The notes under the pieces were generated by a model. It was not told where the DNA came from and ran no database searches. It worked only from the letters and a program-made list of their open reading frames with translations. From Bacillota bacterium (GTDB lineage Bacteria; Bacillota; Clostridia; Saccharofermentanales; DTU023): a stretch of 26,958 bases of DNA. Each line of letters opens with the position of its first letter. The stretch's first letter is position 1. Of the stretch, positions 15,414 to 22,398 are shown one piece after another. The stretch spans positions 1 through 26,958 of the forward strand of contig JAEWFX010000022.1 in assembly GCA_023388605.1 (NCBI GenBank), given 5' to 3'. The position numbers were made by a program, and so were the translations under genes.

Positions 15414-16316
15414 TTATAAATACAATTGCTTTGCTTGCTCAATCAGTTGATAGCTCATCTCAACGACTGGTCTATCAGCTGCCGTAAGTCCTACTAGCGG
15501 CTCACGTACAGAGCCACACTCTACACCTTGTAGAGATAAGATACCCTTGATCACCGCATAGAGATTGGCAGACGATGTACACATGTTGTAGATGATATTG
15601 CAGATAGCGTCTTGTATAGCTAGAGCTTTGTCATTTTCGCCAGCATGGAACAGACGATAGGTTTCAACGAATAACTCCGGCATCACACCGTAAGTACCAC
15701 CGATACCTCCGCAAGCACCCATAGCTAAACCAGAGACAAATTGCTCATCTGGTCCGTTGAAAACCTGGACACCTTCCCTACGCCATAGCTGAATATCTTG
15801 AGTTGGCATGGAAGAATTCTTGACACCTATGACACGTTGGTTCTGACACATGGTATTCAAGAGCCTAGGTGTGAGCATCACTCCAGCCAGCTGAGGGATA
15901 TTGTAGAGAATGAAATCGGTACTTGGTGCGGCCGCTGAAATATCATTCCAATATTTGGCGATAGCATATTCAGGCAATTTGAAGTATATGGGTGGTATTG
16001 CCGCAATGGCATCGACACTCAATGATTCAGCATGAGCAGCTAATTCTTGGCTATCTCTAGTGTTGTTACAAGCTACGTGAGCGATGATCTTTACACGACC
16101 CTGGTTTTCTTCCATCACCGCTTCAAGCTGCAGTTTGCGTTCCGCAACTGACTGATATATACATTCACCCGATGAACCACCGACATATAGACCGTCGATG
16201 CCAGCAGATATCAGATGGTTTACTAAATTGCGCGTTCTCTCAACGGAGATCTCGCCCTGCTCATCATAGCAGGCATATAGTGCCGGTATAACACCTTGAA
16301 TCTTAATCTTATCCAT
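15414..16316 (-). CDS. nanA: N-acetylneuraminate lyase
   Basis: This 300-residue class I aldolase splits N-acetylneuraminate (sialic acid) into N-acetylmannosamine and pyruvate. The DapA/NAL TIM barrel shows YVGGSSGE (44-51) for carboxylate binding, YNIPQLAGV with Tyr138, GVKNSS with the Schiff-base Lys166, and FNGPDEQF with Asp190-Glu191, which contact the sugar chain in lyases. GGIGGTYGVMPE also matches the lyase pattern. The pair after NGP and the YNIP motif favour lyase over dihydrodipicolinate synthase, which has different residues there. The ATG is 4 nt after the upstream permease stop, with AAAGG about 9 nt before it, so it is cotranscribed with the importer. This enzyme defines the substrate of the whole cluster. 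Confidence 0.93.
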   Translation of the reverse strand: MDKIKIQGVIPALYACYDEQGEISVERTRNLVNHLISAGIDGLYVGGSSGECIYQSVAERKLQLEAVMEENQGRVKIIAHVACNNTRDSQELAAHAESLSVDAIAAIPPIYFKLPEYAIAKYWNDISAAAPSTDFILYNIPQLAGVMLTPRLLNTMCQNQRVIGVKNSSMPTQDIQLWRREGVQVFNGPDEQFVSGLAMGACGGIGGTYGVMPELFVETYRLFHAGENDKALAIQDAICNIIYNMCTSSANLYAVIKGILSLQGVECGSVREPLVGLTAADRPVVEMSYQLIEQAKQLYL

Positions 16317-16320
16317 ATCA

Positions 16321-17166
16321 CTAACCTTTTACTGCACCCATAGATATGCCTTGAGTGAAGTATTTTTGGAATGAAATAAAAATCAAAACAATGGGTATCG
16401 CAGCCAGTGTTGCACCGGCCATGATCAGTCCGAAATCAGTAGAGTTTTCACCCTGCATACGAGCGATACCTAAAGGCAAAGTCCAAGTACGTTCACTGTT
16501 TAACATAATCAATTGCAAAAAATAATCGTTCCAAGTATTGACAAAGGTGAAAATCGCCAGAGCGCCAACACCCGGTTTTATCATCGGGAAAACTACACTG
16601 CTAAATGTCTTGAGTTCACCAGCACCATCTACCCTAGCAGCCTCAAGTATTTCATTGGGTATGGTCTCTGAGAATTGCTTCATCAAAAACACACCGAAGG
16701 GCCAACCGACAGTAGGTAAAATCACTGCCCATAAAGTATCGTGTAAGCCGAGGGCACTCATCTCTTGCAGCAAGGGAATGACGATAACCTGTTTAGGTAA
16801 GGCCATGGCACAGATGATTACGGTGAACAATAATCTGCGGCCACGGAAGCGTTTTTTGGCGAGAGCGTAACCTGCTAAAGATGCAGTCAAGCAAGTCAAG
16901 AGCATAGCCACGGTACTGATGAATACGATATTGAATAACCACAATAATGCTGGTCGTGAAAAAAGCTTCACATAGTTGTCCAAAATAGGATTTAAGGGAA
17001 ACCATTGTGGCGTACGAGCATTGATGGTCATGGCATCTTTTAGCGAGCCTGTGACAATCCAATACAACGGAAAAATAAAGAAGATAGCTAGCAGGGTCAA
17101 CAGGACGATGACCAACCAACGATAACTATCAGATGTACCAGATAATTTGCGTTTAGTCTTATTCAT
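16321..17166 (-). CDS. Sugar ABC transporter permease, MalG type (CUT1)
   Basis: This 281-residue inner-membrane permease has about six hydrophobic segments. The cytoplasmic EAA loop reads EILEAARVDGAGELKTFSSV, followed by FPMIKPG, the site that docks the ATPase. The LysN-terminal segment and the PLYWIVTGSLKD motif after the first helix are typical of the MalG/AraQ branch. It starts 9 nt after the other permease gene with AGGAG 6 nt before the ATG, and is followed 4 nt later by the sialate lyase. With its partner it should form the channel of a Neu5Ac importer. Substrate is inferred from the adjacent lyase and epimerase, since permease sequence does not define it. Confidence 0.93.
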   Translation of the reverse strand: MNKTKRKLSGTSDSYRWLVIVLLTLLAIFFIFPLYWIVTGSLKDAMTINARTPQWFPLNPILDNYVKLFSRPALLWLFNIVFISTVAMLLTCLTASLAGYALAKKRFRGRRLLFTVIICAMALPKQVIVIPLLQEMSALGLHDTLWAVILPTVGWPFGVFLMKQFSETIPNEILEAARVDGAGELKTFSSVVFPMIKPGVGALAIFTFVNTWNDYFLQLIMLNSERTWTLPLGIARMQGENSTDFGLIMAGATLAAIPIVLIFISFQKYFTQGISMGAVKG

Positions 17167-17175
17167 GTCTATCTC

Positions 17176-18096
17176 CTACTCTTCCGATCTAGTCAATTTG
17201 AACTGGGCGACGGAGAAAATCACGATGATCAGAGCCAAGATAACACCCATCGCATTAGCGTAGCCGAAGCGATGCTTGTTGTAAGCCATATCGAAGATAT
17301 AGTACATGATAGTATCCGTCGAATGATTGGGGCCACCACGAGTCAACAACTGGATGAGTGCAAAACACTGGAAGGAGTTGATGGTGGTGATAATCAAAAT
17401 ATAGAGAGTGGTCGGCATGATCTGCGGCCACTTTATTTTCCAAAACACTTGTCTTTTATTAGCACCATCCACCTGAGCTGCCTCAATCAGCGATTGATCG
17501 ACATTTCCTAGAGCTGCAACATAGAGCACTATTGGCTGACCGATGGAGGTGGTGAATAAAATCAAAACAATACACCATAGTGCGGTGCTCGAGTCGCCCA
17601 ACCAATTATGGCTGGTGCCGAAAACTTGGTTGATCAAACCTGTATACGGGTTGAACATCCACTTCCAAACCACGGTCACTGCGACAGTACCAGTTACAAC
17701 TGGCAAGTAGAAGACACAGCGAAAAAACGAACGCGGAATGGGTTTGAGCTTGTAGATAGCTGTACTCACCCACAATGAGAAAGCGGTGACAGTAGGTACA
17801 GCGATGATGACGATGATGATAGTATTCCACAAGCCTCGCAGGAAAACTGGATCTCGAAACATCTCGACATAGTTCTTCATACCGATGAATTGTGCTGAAG
17901 AAATATCTAGATTCATATCTAGAAAACTATAGATCAAACACATGACCATCGGAGTAACAACAAAGCCCAGGAAAAAGATCAAGCTCGGTAATAAAAATAG
18001 GTAGGCAGATATGGTCTGCCTACGTACAAGAGCTTTACTCATACCAGCGAACTCTGAGTTTTTAGATTTAGCGGTATTAGCTAAGCTTTTTTTCAT
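17176..18096 (-). CDS. Sugar ABC transporter permease, MalF/UgpA type (CUT1)
   Basis: This 306-residue permease has about six membrane segments after a basic cytoplasmic start. The EAA loop reads SLIEAAQVDGANKRQVFWKI followed by KWPQIMP. The LFLLPSLIFFLGFVVTPM segment and the YSFLDMNL stretch after it are typical of the UgpA/MalF branch. It is translated from an ATG with GAGG 6 nt upstream, right after an intercistronic hairpin that separates it from the binding-protein gene. It pairs with the MalG-type permease encoded downstream. The expected substrate is N-acetylneuraminate, from gene context only. Confidence 0.93.
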   Translation of the reverse strand: MKKSLANTAKSKNSEFAGMSKALVRRQTISAYLFLLPSLIFFLGFVVTPMVMCLIYSFLDMNLDISSAQFIGMKNYVEMFRDPVFLRGLWNTIIIVIIAVPTVTAFSLWVSTAIYKLKPIPRSFFRCVFYLPVVTGTVAVTVVWKWMFNPYTGLINQVFGTSHNWLGDSSTALWCIVLILFTTSIGQPIVLYVAALGNVDQSLIEAAQVDGANKRQVFWKIKWPQIMPTTLYILIITTINSFQCFALIQLLTRGGPNHSTDTIMYYIFDMAYNKHRFGYANAMGVILALIIVIFSVAQFKLTRSEE

Positions 18097-18110
18097 AACG
18101 TTCCTCTAAA

Positions 18111-18134
18111 TATGCCCACCAGATGGTGGGCATA
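18111..18134 (-). promoter_or_regulatory. Intercistronic hairpin between binding protein and permease genes
   Basis: A GC-rich perfect 10-bp stem (18111-18120 with 18125-18134) and 4-nt loop lie in the 48-nt gap. There is no U-tract on the minus strand, so it is not a strong terminator. In ABC importer operons such hairpins commonly protect or partly end the message so that the binding protein is made in excess of the permeases. That role is inferred here. Confidence 0.6.
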
Positions 18135-18144
18135 GAACTGATGA

Positions 18145-19497
18145 TTATTTCTTGTTAGATTTCTCTGCATAAGCATCAGCGGCAGTTTGGACATCATCAC
18201 CGTTGAATACTTGTTGCAACAGGTTGAACCAGTTATCACGTTGTTCGGGCCAGTTAGGTGTGACATTGTAGTAATCACCTAAGTAAGGCATCAACTTCAT
18301 GAATTCGTTGGCTGTCTCTTCTGCTTCTGTACCGGTATAGACATTGCCTAATGAGGACTTAGCAGGGAAGAATCCTGTCAAGCGGACGCTGTCAGCAGCT
18401 TGCTCTGAATCACAGATAAATTTGATAAATTCTTTAGCAGCGACGACTTTGTTAGCATCTTTGTTATCGAAGATACCGAAGCCCCAGATACCACCGCACA
18501 ATTCGGGTTTACCGTCATCTGAAGGGAAAGCCATGGCGAAGGTTTTGAAATCTGTTTGTTCTGCATATTTATCTTTGTTAGAAGCATTCCAGCAGAAAGA
18601 CATGGCAGCGGTCTTATTGGCAAAAGCTTGCAGCTCGTCGTTGGCGACGAATGAAGGATCAGCGGTTAACAGACCATCGTTGACCAGTTGTTGTAACTTG
18701 GTCAGAGCCTTGACGTTCTCAGCAGAGTTAGCAGTGTATTCAGTGTGCTCAGGATTGGTGAATTTACCTGAGTAGAGGTTGTTGACTAGAGCACGAGTAC
18801 CTTGGTCACCACCTGTACCACCGCAGTATACAATACCGTTCACAGGGATCTCACCCTTAGCTTTTAGAGCTTCCAGAGCTTTGACAAAGTTATCGGTGGT
18901 CCAAGTACGGTTCTCTTCGTCTAGGTATTGAAGAGCATTAGCAGCTTTGAAAGCATCGTAGTTAATAGCCATAGTATGAGCAGTCATACAGAGAGGATAC
19001 TCATAGAATTTGCCGTCTAATTGGCAGGCGTTGACGATGGCTTCACTGGTAGTTGCGATATCTTGCTTGACTTCGTCTGTCCACAAGTCTGAAAGATCGA
19101 CCATCTTACCAGCAGCAGCATAGTTGGCTACCAGACGCTCCGGGCCTTCCATGATGATGTCGGGAGTTGTACCAGCAGTGATAGCACCTGTTACTTGGGT
19201 GTCACCGTTCTGATAATCGAGCAATTCCAGAGTGACTTTGATGTCAGGATATTTCTCATTGAACTTAGCGATCAATGAATCGACTGTCTCACGGTCACCG
19301 AACTTACCGATAGGATATGTCCAGATAGTGATCTCAGCTGGTTGCACTTCACCCTCTTTGACATCAGCTTGAGCTTCTGTGGTGTTACCAGCTGGTTCTG
19401 TGGTTGTTTGTTTGGGCTCTTCTTTCTTGCCACATGATACTAAAGCGAGCATCATCAGCACGGCCATCAAGAGAGCGATAACTTTTTTGCTATTCAT
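18145..19497 (-). CDS. Extracellular sugar-binding lipoprotein of the sialic acid importer
   Basis: This 450-residue solute-binding protein belongs to ABC cluster B (SBP family 1, CUT1). The N-terminus is a lipoprotein signal: two lysines, a hydrophobic stretch and the lipobox LVSC with Cys22 as the lipidated residue. A Lys/Glu/Thr-rich linker of about 30 residues follows. The mature domain starts at about residue 55 with EITIWTYPIGKFGDRETVDS and includes TPDIIMEGPERLVANYAAAG, the usual TPDI region of this family. It should sit on the outer face of the membrane and deliver substrate to the two permeases. AGGAGA lies 7 nt before the ATG and a good sigma-A-like promoter lies 66 nt further up, so this is the first gene of the import-lyase operon. 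Confidence 0.93.
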   Translation of the reverse strand: MNSKKVIALLMAVLMMLALVSCGKKEEPKQTTTEPAGNTTEAQADVKEGEVQPAEITIWTYPIGKFGDRETVDSLIAKFNEKYPDIKVTLELLDYQNGDTQVTGAITAGTTPDIIMEGPERLVANYAAAGKMVDLSDLWTDEVKQDIATTSEAIVNACQLDGKFYEYPLCMTAHTMAINYDAFKAANALQYLDEENRTWTTDNFVKALEALKAKGEIPVNGIVYCGGTGGDQGTRALVNNLYSGKFTNPEHTEYTANSAENVKALTKLQQLVNDGLLTADPSFVANDELQAFANKTAAMSFCWNASNKDKYAEQTDFKTFAMAFPSDDGKPELCGGIWGFGIFDNKDANKVVAAKEFIKFICDSEQAADSVRLTGFFPAKSSLGNVYTGTEAEETANEFMKLMPYLGDYYNVTPNWPEQRDNWFNLLQQVFNGDDVQTAADAYAEKSNKK

Positions 19498-19563
19498 TCT
19501 TCATCTCCTATTTTGTTGAATTAAACCAAAATAACTTCATGCTATTAAATAGCTTTTGTACAG

Positions 19564-19592
19564 ATTTTATAAACAGTAAGCTATAAAAACAA
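19564..19592 (-). promoter_or_regulatory. Promoter of the sialic acid import-lyase operon
   Basis: On the minus strand a -35 TTGTTT (19592-19587) and a -10 TAAAAT (19569-19564) are spaced by exactly 17 nt. Transcription would start near 19557, giving a leader of about 60 nt before the binding-protein ATG at 19497. Two palindromes lie just upstream of the -35. Confidence 0.6.
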
Positions 19593-19603
19593 CTGTTAAT
19601 GAT

Positions 19604-19644
19604 TGAAATTTTCAGTTTTTACGTCTGAAGAAAATTATTTTCAG
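19604..19644. promoter_or_regulatory. Two palindromes upstream of the promoter, candidate RpiR operators
   Basis: TGAAATTTTCA (19604-19614) is a perfect 11-bp odd palindrome. GAAAATTATTTTC (19630-19642) is a perfect 13-bp odd palindrome within a wider imperfect CTGAAG...TTTCAG element (19625-19644). Both share a GAAA...TTTC core and their centres are 27 bp apart. They lie in the gap right after the RpiR-family regulator gene. AT-rich inverted repeats of this kind are commonly bound by RpiR-family proteins. Binding by the neighbouring gene product is inferred. Confidence 0.5.
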
Positions 19645-19697
19645 TAAAATACACAAAAAAAGATCTGGAAAATTGCTAATATGCGTAGTTGACAAAA

Positions 19698-20516
19698 CTA
19701 CAAATGTTTATCAGCTAGGACGCTACCTACTCGATCACGACGTTGTTTCGATTGATCATCGATTTTTTCTAATTCATGGAACAATATGTCGAGCAAGAAT
19801 AACTGAGCGATACGTGCCGAGACGGAACCTCCTTCTAGCGGTCCTTCGTAGGACATGCAACGCAGGATCACATCAGATAGATTGGCACCCGGAGACTTCG
19901 GGAAGCGCGTAATCAAGATAACTTTAACTCCACTCTGCCGCAAGATACGCAAATTATCCATCAATTCACGGGTAGAGCCAGAGTAGGAAAAGTAGATAAC
20001 CACATCCTCACTCTGCAATTGGGCGGAGATAATCGCCTGCATATGGGAATCCATCACTGCTCGAACATTAGGTTTGATCAAACTGAAGAGATGAGCACAC
20101 TCTTGAGCTAGGATCATCGAAGCGCCTTGTCCCATACACACGATCTGTTGCGCCTGATTTAGCAGACGTGCTGCCATCTGAATCTGCTCTATTTCCAGCG
20201 CATTATAGGTTTGATTGAGGGCATCGATAGACTCCTGCAAGTAACCCGCAATAGTGTCTGAGCGTTCGCTCATGACTGCGGTCTGGTGATTGCTTAGAGC
20301 CAGATTTAGCTTGAATGAACTATAACTTTTATAACCAAGACGACGACAAAATCGACTGACTGTAGCTTCGCTGACCCGAACTAGGTCAGCGAGCTCAGAA
20401 ATCGATAGTTCTTGTACAGCGACTACATTCTTAGATACATATTCAGCAATTCTCTGTTCAGAATCAGTCAAGTCATAATAGGTATCGCTGATACGTTGCA
20501 GAACGTCACAAGTCAT
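19698..20516 (-). CDS. RpiR-family transcriptional regulator (HTH plus SIS domain)
   Basis: This 272-residue regulator has an N-terminal HTH_6 domain (residues about 1-77) with the recognition region SISELADLVRVSEATVSRFC. The SIS phosphosugar-binding domain spans about 115-245, with VCMGQGAS and YFSYSGSTRELMDNL as its two ligand loops. RpiR proteins usually sense a sugar phosphate made by the pathway they control. For sialic acid systems that is ManNAc-6-P or a related amino sugar phosphate. The gene follows the epimerase by one base (TAA A ATG), so the two are coupled, and precedes the promoter of the import operon. It most likely acts as the NanR of this cluster. Target and effector are inferred from context. 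Confidence 0.9.
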   Translation of the reverse strand: MTCDVLQRISDTYYDLTDSEQRIAEYVSKNVVAVQELSISELADLVRVSEATVSRFCRRLGYKSYSSFKLNLALSNHQTAVMSERSDTIAGYLQESIDALNQTYNALEIEQIQMAARLLNQAQQIVCMGQGASMILAQECAHLFSLIKPNVRAVMDSHMQAIISAQLQSEDVVIYFSYSGSTRELMDNLRILRQSGVKVILITRFPKSPGANLSDVILRCMSYEGPLEGGSVSARIAQLFLLDILFHELEKIDDQSKQRRDRVGSVLADKHL

Positions 20517-20517
20517 T

Positions 20518-21717
20518 TTAACCCTCTAATAATTCTGTGATCACTTGATCACATATAGCTAGCATACGTGGCAGATGGAAGGGTCCTTTGAATGTGCTTC
20601 CCTTACAAGGTGGTTCTGTCGGTTTACCGTCCCGACGTAGATATCCATACCACTCCCCATATTCACTATCTGCAAAATATTTTTGGCAATATGCTAAGGT
20701 ACGCTCAAAAATTTCTAAATATTTTTGATCGCGAGTGCGGCGATAGAACATGAGAGCAGCGATCAAAATTTCATTGTGTGGCCACCACAACTTCATATCA
20801 TGCTCATAAGATTCAGGTGGATTTCCCAGACAATCAACGAAATATAGCAAACCACCATATTCTTTGTCCCAACCTGCAGCAAAAGCCAGATCGAACATCT
20901 GCTGTGCTTTTTCAGCTAATTCAGCATCATCTTCTGCGTCAGCATGTTCTAATAAGAACCATGAACACTCAATATCATGTCCCGGATTGACAATTCGTCC
21001 CTCTGTGACCTCAGCACGAAACTCTCCTTCAGGACCGACATTTTCAAGTGTACAGCCCAGTTCAGGCTTGAAGTGGTATTTAATAATCTCTTCGGCACAA
21101 ATAGCTGCGCGCTCGCGATATAAAGGCTTATCTCCATCAATACGTCGCAAGACTGAAGTGATGTTCAAGTAAATCATCGGATTTGCCAATCCTCGACCGC
21201 TTCTAGTAGAAGCGATGGTTTTAGGACCTAAACCCGTGGGATCAGTGATCTCTGCCCTGTTCAATTGCCAGATTAAATCATAAGCTCTGAGAGCACGCTC
21301 CAGATACTCCTGCTCACCCGTGACTTTGTAGTAACTGGCATTGGCGATGGCATAGAAACCTTCCGAAAAGCAATAACGACGTTGACGTAGAGGTTTGCCA
21401 TCTCCAGTCACAGTAAAATACATACGTCCGCCAGCTGAGTGGTTTATGCAATATTTTTCTAAGAAATCGAGACAACTTTTGGCAAAATTTAGCCAGTCCT
21501 CACGTACCCCATATACATCGCAGAGATAGCTGAATGTCCAAGCACATCTTCCCTGCATCCAAACACTCTTGTCAGTAGAATAGACACGTCCCGTGCGATC
21601 TAGGCAAGTATACACACCGCCGTGCTCCTTGTCCCACCCGTTTTTAAGCCAAAAATCTGTACAGGCTTTGAGTTCGGACTGTAACCAGCTCTGATGTTCT
21701 CTCAGTCTCTCTAACAT
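20518..21717 (-). CDS. N-acylglucosamine 2-epimerase (AGE)
   Basis: This 399-residue enzyme interconverts N-acetylmannosamine and N-acetylglucosamine without phosphorylation. It has the (alpha/alpha)6-barrel AGE signatures: WMQGRCAW, NPGHDIECSWFLLE with His247, KLWWPHNE with His314, and KGSTFKGPFHLPR with His381. The two later histidines correspond to the active-site pair of known AGE enzymes. Next to sialate lyase, its role would be to turn ManNAc into GlcNAc, as in the Bacteroides fragilis route. I start at ATG 21717, where AGGTGG lies just upstream. A GTG at 21729 has no ribosome site. It is coupled to the regulator downstream. Cellobiose epimerases share the fold, but context and motifs favour AGE. 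Confidence 0.92.
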   Translation of the reverse strand: MLERLREHQSWLQSELKACTDFWLKNGWDKEHGGVYTCLDRTGRVYSTDKSVWMQGRCAWTFSYLCDVYGVREDWLNFAKSCLDFLEKYCINHSAGGRMYFTVTGDGKPLRQRRYCFSEGFYAIANASYYKVTGEQEYLERALRAYDLIWQLNRAEITDPTGLGPKTIASTRSGRGLANPMIYLNITSVLRRIDGDKPLYRERAAICAEEIIKYHFKPELGCTLENVGPEGEFRAEVTEGRIVNPGHDIECSWFLLEHADAEDDAELAEKAQQMFDLAFAAGWDKEYGGLLYFVDCLGNPPESYEHDMKLWWPHNEILIAALMFYRRTRDQKYLEIFERTLAYCQKYFADSEYGEWYGYLRRDGKPTEPPCKGSTFKGPFHLPRMLAICDQVITELLEG

Positions 21718-21778
21718 ATGCCACCTCACAATATGATTTACTAAATCATAGCATTCTAATTAATACGTCTACAGTTTA

Positions 21779-22363
21779 TTACAGATTCTTATAAATTCTC
21801 ACTTGAATACAAGCCAATATTGTTGGCAGGAAAAACAAACTGATAGGAAAATTATAGTACATAGTACTCATAATTAAGACTAAAACTACGGATATCAGAC
21901 TAACTTTCCAATTGCTGAAAAATGCTCTCACTGCCTGTAACCACAACAGAGGCAGACTGCCGGCAAATTCACGCACGGTATAAGTTAAATAGAAAAACAA
22001 AATGGAGTAACAGAGATAAAAGACCAATAAAAATCCCAGCATCACCGACAACAGTCTATACATATCTAGGTATACGCTGCAGAGATAAAAGGCTGGGAAC
22101 GATATGATATAAATGAGAGCATAACTGAGCGATAGAAGCCAACTTCCACGCAGATTAGACTTTAGACTGGCAACAAAGATTTTCCAACTATCATCCTGTC
22201 TGCCTAGCATACCGTACTCGACAGCATCCCAGAGGGCGACCGTAGCTGAAAAAATAGTAACGACCGGCAAAATCGCTAGAGTCCAAAAAATACTGAGTAA
22301 AAAGCAATCTGCTATCACATTCAGTGAAGAAAAAAAGCGATTTTGCGGGTCGAATATCTTCAT
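21779..22363 (-). CDS. DUF624 (YesL-like) membrane protein
   Basis: This 194-residue integral membrane protein has about five hydrophobic segments. Its N-terminal FFSSLNVIADCFLLSIFWTL stretch and the following LPVVTIFSATVALW region are typical of the DUF624/YesL family. Genes of this family are repeatedly found next to CUT1 sugar importers in Firmicutes, but the biochemical role is not established. It might be an accessory or assembly factor. It lies 35 nt downstream of the calcium ATPase stop without a terminator and 61 nt before the epimerase start. No good ribosome site precedes its ATG. Confidence 0.85.
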   Translation of the reverse strand: MKIFDPQNRFFSSLNVIADCFLLSIFWTLAILPVVTIFSATVALWDAVEYGMLGRQDDSWKIFVASLKSNLRGSWLLSLSYALIYIISFPAFYLCSVYLDMYRLLSVMLGFLLVFYLCYSILFFYLTYTVREFAGSLPLLWLQAVRAFFSNWKVSLISVVLVLIMSTMYYNFPISLFFLPTILACIQVRIYKNL

Positions 22364-22398
22364 TCAACTATTGAATCAATCAGCACGCTTAAGTCCAA

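Noticed and set aside
15414..16316. Dihydrodipicolinate synthase (DapA) instead of sialate lyase
   Set aside because: The YNIP motif, the Asp-Glu pair after FNGP and the sialic acid gene context fit N-acetylneuraminate lyase.
22370..22380. Palindrome ATTGAATCAAT before the DUF624 gene as an operator
   Set aside because: It is short, AT-rich and lacks the GAAA...TTTC core seen at the import promoter. It could easily arise by chance.
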